Below are positions 14,359 through 21,339 of a DNA stretch of 22,617 bases, piece by piece. The stretch is taken from the NCBI GenBank assembly GCA_036495525.1, contig DASXMR010000121.1, forward strand, positions 1 through 22,617, in the 5' to 3' direction. Each line of letters starts with the position of its first letter. The first letter of the stretch is position 1. A program made the position numbers and the translations under genes. Origin of the DNA: DASXMR01 sp036495525 (GTDB taxonomy: Bacteria > Actinomycetota > Actinomycetes > Streptosporangiales > Streptosporangiaceae). Below the pieces are notes generated by a model. That model was given only the letters and a program-made list of their open reading frames with translations, made no database searches and was not told the origin of the DNA.

Positions 14359-16467
14359 GTGGCGAACATTGATCAGGTGCCGGTGTCCGGCGGGTCGTCA
14401 GCTGCCGTGGGATCAGCCGCCGCGTCGGCGGGGCCTGCCAGGCCGACGGCCGCGGCGCTCGTGGCGCACCGGCCGCTCAGCCCCGGCGGGGTGCGGCTCG
14501 GCGGCGGCCTGCTCGGCGACTGGCAGCAGCGCAACCGCGCCGCCAGCCTGCCGCAGGCGCTGAAGCAGATGGAAGCGGCGGGCAACCTGGACAACCTGCG
14601 GCTGGCCATCAGCGGGAACGGCGGGGCTTACCGCGGCCCGGCGTTCATGGACTCAGACCTGTACAAGACGCTCGAGGCGATCAGCTGGGAGCTGGGCAAC
14701 GAGCCATCAGCGGCGCTGGCCGGGTTCGCGGCCGACGCGACCGCGCTGCTGCGGCAGGCGCAGCAGGACGACGGCTATCTCAACTCCTTCGTCCAGGCGG
14801 CCGGCAGGCAGCGCTACCAGCGGCTCGCGTCCAGCCACGAGCTGTACTGCGCCGGGCACCTGATCCAGGCGGCGGTGGCGGCGAGCCGGACCTTTGACAA
14901 CGGCGCGCTGCTGCAGGTCGCCCGGCGGTTCGCCGATCACCTGGTGGCCTCGTTCCTCGGCGGGGAGGGCGGCCTTGACGGGCACCCGATCGTCGAGACG
15001 GCGCTGGTCGAGCTGTACCGGGAGACGGGGACCGCCCAGTACCTGGAGCTGGCCAGCCAGTTCGTGGAAACCCGCGGCCGCGGCCTGATCGGCGACTCCG
15101 GCTTCGGCAGCCGGTACCTGCAGGACCACGTGCCGGTCCGCGAGTCCACGGCAGTCGCCGGGCACGCGGTGCGGGCGCTGTACCTGGAAGCTGGCGTGAC
15201 GGACGTGGCGATCGAGACCGCCGACCGCGACCTGCTGGCCGGGTCGGCGGCCAGGTGGGCCGACATGGTCGCGACCAAGACGGCGCTGACCGGCGGCGCC
15301 GGCTCGCGTCACTCGGGCGAGGCGTTCGGCGACAGCTACGAGCTGCCGCCCGACCGTGCCTACAACGAGACCTGCGCGGCGATCGCCAGCTTCCAGTGGG
15401 CCTGGCGGCTGCTGCTGGCCACCGGCGAGGCACGCTACGCCGAGCTGATGGAGCGCATCCTTTACAACGGCTTCGGCGCTTCGATGTCGGCTGACGGCCA
15501 GCGGTTCTTCTATGTCAACCCGCTGCAGCGGCGCGACGACCATTTCGAGAACGACGATCCTGGCCGCCGCCAGGAGTGGTTCTCCTGCGCGTGCTGCCCG
15601 CCCAACATCATGCGGGTCGTGGCGTCGCTCGGGCACTATGCCGCGACGGTCGCCGCCGACGTGCTCTACCTGCACCTGCTGACCGAGTCGAAGATCAGCG
15701 TCCAGCTGGCGGGCGGAGCCCTCGGACTGGACGTCATGACCCGCTACCCCTGGTCAGGGGCGGCCGAGCTGCGGGTGACCAGCGCGCCGGCGGCCGAGTG
15801 CGGGCTGGCTTTGCGCATCCCGGCCTGGACCGGTGACCCGGTCATCGGCGTCAACGGCGAGCCGGCCGCGGCTGCCGCTGACGGCCGGGGCTACCTGGTT
15901 CTCCGCCGTCAGTGGCGGCCCGGTGACGTGCTCACGGCCGGGCTCAGCATCCGCCCGCGTGTCACCGTCCCCGGCCGCCGCGTCGACGCGGTACGCGGCT
16001 GCGTCGCCGTCGAGCGCGGTCCGCTCGTCTACTGCTTCGAGCAGGCCGACCAGGAAGCAACCCGCAGCATCGAGGATCTCGCCGTCAGCGGCGGGCTCAC
16101 CGAGCGCGCCGCGACGCTGCCGGGCGTCGGGGAGACGGTCCGGGTGCTGGCCGGCGCGGCCTGGCACCAGCCGGCCGAGCGGTCAGGGCTGCCCTACGCA
16201 GCGCAGAGCGACCAGTCCTCGGTCACCGCCGCGACAGCGGTGGCCATTCCGTACTTCCAGTGGGACAACCGGGACGGCGGGGCCATGCGGGTCTGGATGC
16301 CCTCGCAGGCGCCCGGTGCATCAGCTGCCGCAGGCCGCTCGGCCGGCGGTCAGGAGCCGGGCGGGTCAGCGGCTGACCCGGCCTCCGGCTCATCAGGCGA
16401 CCAGGCTGCCGGCGGCCAAAGCGGCGACCAGCCGGCCGGCGGCCTGGCGGCGACGGACAACGACTAA
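14359..16467 (+). CDS. GH127 beta-L-arabinofuranosidase (DUF1680 family)
   Basis: 702 residues from GTG 14359, with GGGAG 8 bases upstream. Cleaves terminal beta-L-arabinofuranosyl residues, as found in plant hydroxyproline-rich glycoproteins. The zinc/cysteine active site of the characterised Bifidobacterium enzyme HypBA1 can be aligned: acid/base Glu321 in 'HSGEAF', Glu337 and Cys339 in 'YNETCA', and Cys412 (nucleophile) with Cys413 in 'FSCACCPPN', equivalent to Glu322, Glu338, Cys340, Cys417 and Cys418. No signal peptide, so it acts inside the cell on imported sugars. An (alpha/alpha)6 catalytic barrel is followed by beta-rich domains. The last about 50 residues are a Gly/Ala/Ser/Gln-rich low-complexity tail. 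First gene of an operon with the sugar ABC importer, divergent from the ara operon. Confidence 0.93.
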   Translation: MANIDQVPVSGGSSAAVGSAAASAGPARPTAAALVAHRPLSPGGVRLGGGLLGDWQQRNRAASLPQALKQMEAAGNLDNLRLAISGNGGAYRGPAFMDSDLYKTLEAISWELGNEPSAALAGFAADATALLRQAQQDDGYLNSFVQAAGRQRYQRLASSHELYCAGHLIQAAVAASRTFDNGALLQVARRFADHLVASFLGGEGGLDGHPIVETALVELYRETGTAQYLELASQFVETRGRGLIGDSGFGSRYLQDHVPVRESTAVAGHAVRALYLEAGVTDVAIETADRDLLAGSAARWADMVATKTALTGGAGSRHSGEAFGDSYELPPDRAYNETCAAIASFQWAWRLLLATGEARYAELMERILYNGFGASMSADGQRFFYVNPLQRRDDHFENDDPGRRQEWFSCACCPPNIMRVVASLGHYAATVAADVLYLHLLTESKISVQLAGGALGLDVMTRYPWSGAAELRVTSAPAAECGLALRIPAWTGDPVIGVNGEPAAAAADGRGYLVLRRQWRPGDVLTAGLSIRPRVTVPGRRVDAVRGCVAVERGPLVYCFEQADQEATRSIEDLAVSGGLTERAATLPGVGETVRVLAGAAWHQPAERSGLPYAAQSDQSSVTAATAVAIPYFQWDNRDGGAMRVWMPSQAPGASAAAGRSAGGQEPGGSAADPASGSSGDQAAGGQSGDQPAGGLAATDND

Positions 16468-16494
16468 CGGCCCCTCATTGAGGAGGTTGACGAC

Positions 16495-17862
16495 ATGCGG
16501 CAGCGGCGGGCGATCACCACCCGTGGATCGAGCAGAAGGCGCGAGAGGCGGACAGTCATGAGACATTTCCATTCCAGGCGGATTGCGATTCTTGCCGGTG
16601 TGGCGGTGCTGGGGCTGGCAGCCTGCAGCTCGTCCGGCAAAACACCCTCAGCAGCTAACTTCGGCGTGAACGCGACCGGCACTGTGCACTTCTGGGCGCG
16701 CCAGGCGACGGACGGCCCGGCCAAGGCGCTGGTGGCCAAGTTCAACGCAACCCACTCCAACCTCAAGGTCGTGCTGCACCTAACCCCGCCCAATGACGAC
16801 ACCAGCCAGCTGGCGACGGCCATCCGGGCAGGCTCGGTGCCGGACGTCGTCGGGCTGAATGACATCGACGTGCCGACGTTCGCCAAAGAGAACGCGCTGA
16901 TGGACATCACCAAGTACGTCAACGCGCTGCCCTACAAGAGCTCGCTCAGTCCTGGGCACCTCAAGCTGGCCACCGACAACGGCAAGTACTTTGGCGTGCC
17001 TTACCTGGCTGACCTGTCCGTGCTCTGGTACAACAAGGCGCTGTTCAGGCAGGCAGGATTGAACCCGAATCAGCCGCCGACCACGTACGCCCAGATAGTC
17101 ACCGACTCCGAGAAGATCAGCGCCCTGGGCCACGGCATCTCCGGTTTCTCGTTCGCCGGGAACTGCCAGGGCTGCCTGGGCTTCGTGATGCTGCCGTCGC
17201 TATTGGCGGCCGGGCAGCACCTGATCAGCGGTCCGCTGGGCAGCCAGAGCGCCAACATCGCGAACAACGCGCCGCTTAAGCAGATGCTGACCGACTACCA
17301 GCTGCTGTGGTCCAAGCACCTGGTTCCGGCAGCCGACCAGACGCAGAACGGACTGACCTGGGGCGCGGACTTCGAGGCCGGGAAGGTAGGCATCCTGCCT
17401 GGCGACTACGGCTTCGCGGCGGCCTTCAAGACCAAGCAGCAGCTGGCTGACTTCGCTGACGCCCCGCTGCCCGGCGTCGACGGCGGTTACAGCACCTTCG
17501 ACGGCGGCGACGACTTCGTGATTCCCGCCGGGGCGAAGAACGCGTCCGGCGCCTGGGAGTTCATCAAGTGGGCGCTCGAGCCGGCCCAGCAGGAGGAGTA
17601 CCCGGCCGAGGGCGACACCCCGGTCCGCACAGACATCCTGACGCCGGCCTTCAGCGCCAAGTACCCCTACGACGCGGTCGCGCTGAAGGCGCTGGCCAAG
17701 GGCTCGGTCGAGTTCACCCTGGCTTATGACGCGGTTTTCAACGAGCCGGGCTCGCCGTGGTTCAAGATGTTCGAAGAGGCGGTCTACAACAACAACGTGG
17801 CCGGCGCCCTGCAGTCAGGGCAGTCGGGCATCCAGTCCACCTTGCAGAGCGTGAAGAGCTGA
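16495..17862 (+). CDS. Sugar ABC transporter substrate-binding lipoprotein
   Basis: 455 residues if started at ATG 16495, which has AGGAGG 8 bases upstream; ATG 16558 is the alternative, with a weaker GAGAGG. The longer form has a basic n-region before 'RRIAILAGVAVLGLAAC', a lipoprotein signal with lipobox LAAC (Cys44 in the long form, Cys23 in the short). The mature part fits the family 1 extracellular solute-binding fold of MalE/CebE-like proteins ('GTVHFWARQATDGPAKALVAKFN', 'PDVVGLNDIDVPTFAKEN', 'VPYLADLSVLWYNKALF'). It would be anchored outside the membrane and deliver an oligosaccharide to the two permeases downstream. The start is 27 bases after the GH127 stop. Ligand is inferred to be an arabinofuranosyl oligosaccharide from context only. 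Confidence 0.92.
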   Translation: MRQRRAITTRGSSRRRERRTVMRHFHSRRIAILAGVAVLGLAACSSSGKTPSAANFGVNATGTVHFWARQATDGPAKALVAKFNATHSNLKVVLHLTPPNDDTSQLATAIRAGSVPDVVGLNDIDVPTFAKENALMDITKYVNALPYKSSLSPGHLKLATDNGKYFGVPYLADLSVLWYNKALFRQAGLNPNQPPTTYAQIVTDSEKISALGHGISGFSFAGNCQGCLGFVMLPSLLAAGQHLISGPLGSQSANIANNAPLKQMLTDYQLLWSKHLVPAADQTQNGLTWGADFEAGKVGILPGDYGFAAAFKTKQQLADFADAPLPGVDGGYSTFDGGDDFVIPAGAKNASGAWEFIKWALEPAQQEEYPAEGDTPVRTDILTPAFSAKYPYDAVALKALAKGSVEFTLAYDAVFNEPGSPWFKMFEEAVYNNNVAGALQSGQSGIQSTLQSVKS

Positions 17863-17868
17863 CCGGGG

Positions 17869-17906
17869 CCCGTGCCGCGTCCTGCGAGGCCGGGACGCGG
17901 CACGGG
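17869..17906 (+). other. Perfect 14-bp hairpin between binding-protein and permease genes
   Basis: CCCGTGCCGCGTCC (17869-17882) pairs perfectly with GGACGCGGCACGGG (17893-17906) around a 10-base loop. It begins 6 bases after the binding-protein stop codon and is followed by no T-tract. Hairpins at this place in sugar operons often protect the upstream mRNA from 3' exonucleases or partly terminate transcription, so that more binding protein than permease is made. Confidence 0.8.
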
Positions 17907-17938
17907 CGGCCAGGTGCCGAGCGAGAGGAGAACTCCGC

Positions 17939-18007
17939 GTGACCGGGGCTGCTGACAAGGACGACGAGGGCAAGATGCGGGCGAGGTGCGATGACGGCGG
18001 CGACTGA
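17939..18007 (+). CDS. Possible 22-codon upstream ORF overlapping the permease start
   Basis: GTG 17939 follows a strong GAGAGGAG sequence by 8 bases and opens a 22-codon frame rich in Asp, Gly and Lys/Arg, ending at TGA 18005-18007. The permease start (ATG 17991) lies inside it in another frame. The best ribosome-binding site in this spacer therefore serves this short frame, suggesting translational coupling of the permease. It resembles no protein I know. Confidence 0.35.
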   Translation: MTGAADKDDEGKMRARCDDGGD

Positions 18008-18935
18008 CATTCCCGCACGGCCGCGCAGCGTGACCGGCCGCCGCGGCCGGCCACGGTCTACCGCAGAGTCGCGGCGCAGGACCAGGACCGGCCTGGCGCT
18101 CATCTCCCCGGCGCTGCTGCTGGTCTCGGCGTTCGCGCTGTTCCCGCTCGGCTTCGGCGTCTACATCTCGCTGACGAACTGGCCGCTGATCGGCCCGTAC
18201 CACTTCATCGGCCTGTCGAACTACTCCCAGCTGATCCACAACACGGTCTTCCTGCAGTCGATCGTCTTCACGCTGAAGTACACCGCGATCGTCACCGTGC
18301 CGATCTTCGCGGTGGGCTACGCGCTCGCCGTCTTCGTCCGGTCAAACCGGCCGGGGTCGACCGCTTTCCGCACGATGATCTTCCTGCCATACATCGTCGG
18401 GCTGGTGGCGGAGAGCTACATGGCCGTGGTCGAGCTGCAGCCGAATTCGGGCACCGCGAACTTCGCGCTGGCCAAGCTCGGCATCGTCAGCGAGTCGACC
18501 GCGTGGCTGGTGCACAGCGGACTGGCGCTGACCGCGATCAGCGTGCTGGTCGTGTGGTTCGCAGCCGGCCTGACCATGATGCTGCTGATGGCGGGGATGC
18601 AGGGCATTCCGAGCGAGATCTACGAGTCGGCCAGGGTCGACGGCGGCTCCTGGTGGAGCATCGAGCGGCGGCTGACGATCCCGCTGCTGCGCAGGTCGAT
18701 CGCGCTCAGCCTGATCATCTCCGTGGTGGGCTCGTTCCTCGCGTTCAACCAGTTCTTCATCATGACCGACGGCGGGCCGGGCACCAGCACGGTGCCGGTG
18801 GTGATGTCGATCTACGACACCGCGTTCGCGCAGATGGACGTCGGCCTGGCCAGCGCGATGTCGGTGGTGCTGGTGATCGTCGTCGGGGTCATTACCTTCA
18901 TCCAGTTCCACTACCTGCAGGGGGACGACCACTGA
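17991..18935 (+). CDS. Sugar ABC transporter permease, MalF type
   Basis: 314 residues. A basic N-terminal tail is followed by about six membrane segments starting with 'GLALISPALLLVSAFALFPLGFGVYISLTNW' (two segments of about 15 residues quoted together describe TM1 and its exit). The EAA loop that contacts the ATPase is 'EIYESARVDGGSWWSIERRL', followed by 'IPLL'. The stretch 'ITDGGPG'-like 'MTDGGPGTSTV' near the C-terminus is typical of MalF/UgpA-type subunits. ATG 17991 has a modest GAGG upstream and may depend on translation of the short upstream frame. It overlaps the second permease start (TGATG). Forms the membrane channel together with that subunit. Confidence 0.93.
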   Translation: MTAATDIPARPRSVTGRRGRPRSTAESRRRTRTGLALISPALLLVSAFALFPLGFGVYISLTNWPLIGPYHFIGLSNYSQLIHNTVFLQSIVFTLKYTAIVTVPIFAVGYALAVFVRSNRPGSTAFRTMIFLPYIVGLVAESYMAVVELQPNSGTANFALAKLGIVSESTAWLVHSGLALTAISVLVVWFAAGLTMMLLMAGMQGIPSEIYESARVDGGSWWSIERRLTIPLLRRSIALSLIISVVGSFLAFNQFFIMTDGGPGTSTVPVVMSIYDTAFAQMDVGLASAMSVVLVIVVGVITFIQFHYLQGDDH

Positions 18936-19876
18936 TGGCAGCCGTGCGCAACGTCCAGGGCGGCGGCGCTGGCGCGCTGGCCCCGGCCGGGCAGGCGGCG
19001 CAGGCCAGCGGCGGCGCGGCGCGCGCGGCAGACGTGCGGCAGCGCCGCGGTCCTGGCTTCTTCTGGTATGTGCTCGGCGGCGTGCTGGTCAGCGCTGTCT
19101 TCGTGCTGCCGCTGCTATGGGAAGTTTTCCGGTCGTTCCAGCCCGAGTCGACGGTCACCGCGGCACCGTCGGCGCAGGCCTTCAGTCACCTGACCTTCGC
19201 CAACTACAAGGTTTTGCTGTCCGGCCACGACGACATCATCCGCAATGTGGTCAACAGCCTGATCGTCGCGGTGGCCGCCGCGCTGCTGACGGCAGTGGTC
19301 TCCATGCTGGCGGGCTACGGCTTCGCGCTGTTCCGGTTCCGCGGCGCCGGCCTGGCCTTCGGGCTGGTGCTGCTGGCGTTCATGATCCCGTTCCAGGCCG
19401 TGCTGACCCCGCTGTTCCTGGAGATGCACGACCTGCACCTGCTGAACAGCCTGCTCGGGCTGGCGCTGTTCTACACGACATTCAACCTGCCGGTCGGGGT
19501 GTACGTGATGCGCAATAGCTTCCTGCAGGTGCCGGGGGAGCTGGTCGACGCGGCGAGGGTCGACGGCGCGTCGGTGATGACGACGCTGGTCTCGGTGTTC
19601 CGGCCGCTGATCATGCCGGGCATCGCCACCACCGCGCTGTACGCGTTCCTGTTCTCCTGGACCGAGTTCCTCGGCGCGCTGAGCTTCCTGACCGAGGATC
19701 ACCTGTTCACGCTGCCCGTCGCGCTGAGCAACGTCGAGACCGGTACTTACGGCGCCGTCAACTACGGCCTGCTGCTGGCAGGCGCGGTGATCGCGATGGT
19801 CCCGTGCGTGATCGTCTACATAGCGCTGCAGCGCTACTACGTGCGCGGGCTGGTGTCGGGGGCGCTGAAGGGCTGA
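18935..19876 (+). CDS. Sugar ABC transporter permease, MalG type
   Basis: 313 residues from ATG 18935, which shares a base with the stop of the first permease (TGATG). A Gly/Ala/Gln-rich cytoplasmic N-terminal tail of about 40 residues precedes the first membrane segment ('FFWYVLGGVLVSAVFVLPLL'). The EAA motif is 'ELVDAARVDGASVMTTLVSV' followed by 'FRPLIMPG'. The C-terminal 'LQRYYVRGLVSGALKG' is the standard end of MalG/LacG/CebG-type subunits. No ATPase gene follows; actinobacterial importers of this kind usually share one ATPase (MsiK) encoded elsewhere. Last gene of the operon, with a hairpin at the stop codon. Confidence 0.94.
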   Translation: MAAVRNVQGGGAGALAPAGQAAQASGGAARAADVRQRRGPGFFWYVLGGVLVSAVFVLPLLWEVFRSFQPESTVTAAPSAQAFSHLTFANYKVLLSGHDDIIRNVVNSLIVAVAAALLTAVVSMLAGYGFALFRFRGAGLAFGLVLLAFMIPFQAVLTPLFLEMHDLHLLNSLLGLALFYTTFNLPVGVYVMRNSFLQVPGELVDAARVDGASVMTTLVSVFRPLIMPGIATTALYAFLFSWTEFLGALSFLTEDHLFTLPVALSNVETGTYGAVNYGLLLAGAVIAMVPCVIVYIALQRYYVRGLVSGALKG

Positions 19877-19892
19877 CCTGCTCCGGTCAGCC
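19871..19892 (+). terminator. Hairpin terminator candidate after the transporter operon
   Basis: GGCTGACC (19871-19878) and GGTCAGCC (19885-19892) form a perfect 8-bp stem with a 6-base loop, starting inside the last codons of the MalG-type permease and including its stop. No T-tract follows. Being symmetric, it could also stop transcripts from the convergent lacI-2 gene. Confidence 0.55.
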
Positions 19893-19973
19893 GTCTGCAG
19901 CTGATCGAAGCCTTGCCGCCGGCTGGGGTGGCCACCAGCGGGGCTGGCTGACCGGTTCCCGGCTGCTGAGGCC

Positions 19974-20027
19974 GCGCTGGCTGGCCTGGGGGCGGCGCTG
20001 GCTGGCCTGGGGCGGCGCTGGCTGGCC
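19974..20027 (+). repeat. Three short tandem repeats between convergent genes
   Basis: Units beginning GCGCTGGCTGGCC at 19974, 19995 and 20015 are spaced 21 and 20 bases; the first two continue CTGGGG(G)CG and the third diverges after 13 bases. They fill the 168-base space between the permease stop and the lacI-2 stop. No frame with coding support crosses them. Probably slippage-derived. Confidence 0.7.
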
Positions 20028-20044
20028 GACCTGGTCCTTAGCTG

Positions 20045-21106
20045 CTAGCCGCGCCGGCTGGCCCCCGCGGTGCTGGCCGGCCGACCGGGATCGGGCCGGG
20101 CGGTCCCGGTGGACTCGCGGATGACCAGGCGGCACGGCAGCTTCTCGACGCCGCTCGAGTGCTGCCCGTCGATGCTGGCGAGCAGCCTGCGGGCTGCGTG
20201 CCGGCCGAGCTCCTCCAGGCACATGTCCACCGTCGTCAGCGGGGGGCGGCCGGCGGTGGCGAACACGTCCCAGTTGTCGTAGCCGACCAGCGCGATGTCC
20301 TCCGGGATCCGGCGGCCGAGCTCGCGCAGCGCGTCGGCGACCCCGCGGGCGATCTGGTCGCTGCCGCAGAAGAAAGCGTCGGTGCCGGGCTCGCTGCGCA
20401 GCGCCAGGTGCGCTGCCTGCCTGCCCCATTCCTCGGTCCATTCGCCGTGCAGCGGCTGGCCGGCCGCCATCGGCAGGCCAGCCTCGGCCAGCACCCGGCC
20501 AGCGCCGTCTGCGCGCTGCCGCGCGGACAGGAATCGCTCGGGCCCGGTCACGTGCGCGATCGCGGTCCGCCCGCCGGTCACCAGGTGCCGCACGGCCAGC
20601 TCGCCACCCTGCTGGTCGTCCGGGATGAGCGACAGGTCGCCCGGATCCTCCGACTGGGTCATCGCGTAGACGACCGGCACCGGGAGGCCCAGGGCGACCG
20701 GCGGCCGCGGGTCAGTCCGCCGCCCGGTCACGATCATGCCGTCAACCTTGCGGGACAGCAGCGCCCTGACGTAGTGATCCTCCCGGATGGGGTCGCCGCG
20801 GCCGTCGCAGAGCACCACCGACATCTGGCCGGGGACCAGCGCGTCCTCGGCGCCGAGCATGACCGGGATGGTGAATCTGCCGAAGCTGTCTGAGGTGATC
20901 AGCCCCACCGTGTAGCTCCGGCCGGTCAGCAGGCCGCGAGCCAGCGGGCTCGGCCGGAAGCTCAGCTGGTCGGCGGCGGCGAGGACCCGCGCCCTGGTCT
21001 CGGCGCGCAGCTTTCCCTGCCCGTTGACGGCCTTGGACACGGTGCTGATCGACACGCCGGCCAAGGCAGCGACATCAGAAATCGTCGCAGCTCTGGTTTC
21101 CCCCAC
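20045..21106 (-). CDS. LacI-family regulator 2
   Basis: 353 residues from GTG 21106, chosen because AAAGGGA lies 5-6 bases upstream; a TTG at 21142 is in frame but less likely. HTH at about 8-27 ('ATISDVAALAGVSISTVSKAVNG'), hinge 'SPLARGLLTG', then a sugar-sensor domain with 'FCGSDQIARGVAD' and 'VGYDNWDV'. It is a close paralogue of the LacI at 13062-14213: from the HTH through 'GLITSDSFGRF' and 'IPVMLGAEDAL' I count 66 of 85 identical residues. Recognition helices differ slightly (SISTVSKAVNG here, SIGTASKALNG there), so the two may bind related but not identical operators. Divergent from the secreted enzyme gene, which is its likeliest target. Confidence 0.92.
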   Translation of the reverse strand: MGETRAATISDVAALAGVSISTVSKAVNGQGKLRAETRARVLAAADQLSFRPSPLARGLLTGRSYTVGLITSDSFGRFTIPVMLGAEDALVPGQMSVVLCDGRGDPIREDHYVRALLSRKVDGMIVTGRRTDPRPPVALGLPVPVVYAMTQSEDPGDLSLIPDDQQGGELAVRHLVTGGRTAIAHVTGPERFLSARQRADGAGRVLAEAGLPMAAGQPLHGEWTEEWGRQAAHLALRSEPGTDAFFCGSDQIARGVADALRELGRRIPEDIALVGYDNWDVFATAGRPPLTTVDMCLEELGRHAARRLLASIDGQHSSGVEKLPCRLVIRESTGTARPDPGRPASTAGASRRG

Positions 21107-21219
21107 CGAAATCCCTTTCGCAGCGCAGCCCGAACACGTCAAGACACCTGGCCCGGTGCGCAGCCCCAGCGTTCCTCCCAGTGCGGATCTTACCTGCCAG
21201 TAGATCTGTTAGGGAGGGC

Positions 21220-21248
21220 TTGACCCTGTATAACTTGCACTACAAGAT
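21220..21248 (+). promoter_or_regulatory. Promoter candidate of the secreted enzyme gene
   Basis: TTGACC (21220-21225) matches the -35 consensus at five of six bases. CAAGAT (21243-21248) after a 17-base spacer is a weak -10. GCACTA at 21237-21242, between the two boxes, repeats the left half of the palindrome upstream of lacI-1. The transcript leader would be about 85 bases. Confidence 0.45.
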
Positions 21249-21249
21249 T

Positions 21250-21273
21250 GAGAAAAGGCTTTCCTAGTTTTCC
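21250..21273 (+). promoter_or_regulatory. AT-rich imperfect palindrome, operator candidate
   Basis: GAAAA (21252-21256) and TTTTC (21268-21272) are inverted around 11 bases, immediately after the predicted -10 box. It corresponds in position and partly in sequence to 14276-14299 upstream of the GH127 gene. Likely target of one or both LacI regulators. Confidence 0.4.
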
Positions 21274-21339
21274 CTGCCGTTCGCGCCACCATTCGAAGAT
21301 GCGGCCGGCAGCCCCGAGAAACCGAGGGATCTGGAGAGA

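Noticed and set aside
18503..18934. N-terminal extension of the second permease
   Set aside because: It overlaps the first permease in another frame and is Arg/Asp/Gly-rich; ATG 18935 with a TGATG junction is the natural start.
19804..20124. Trp-rich plus-strand frame across the tandem repeats
   Set aside because: It starts inside the permease gene, is built from the repeat units and runs antisense into lacI-2; no ribosome-binding site or homology is evident.
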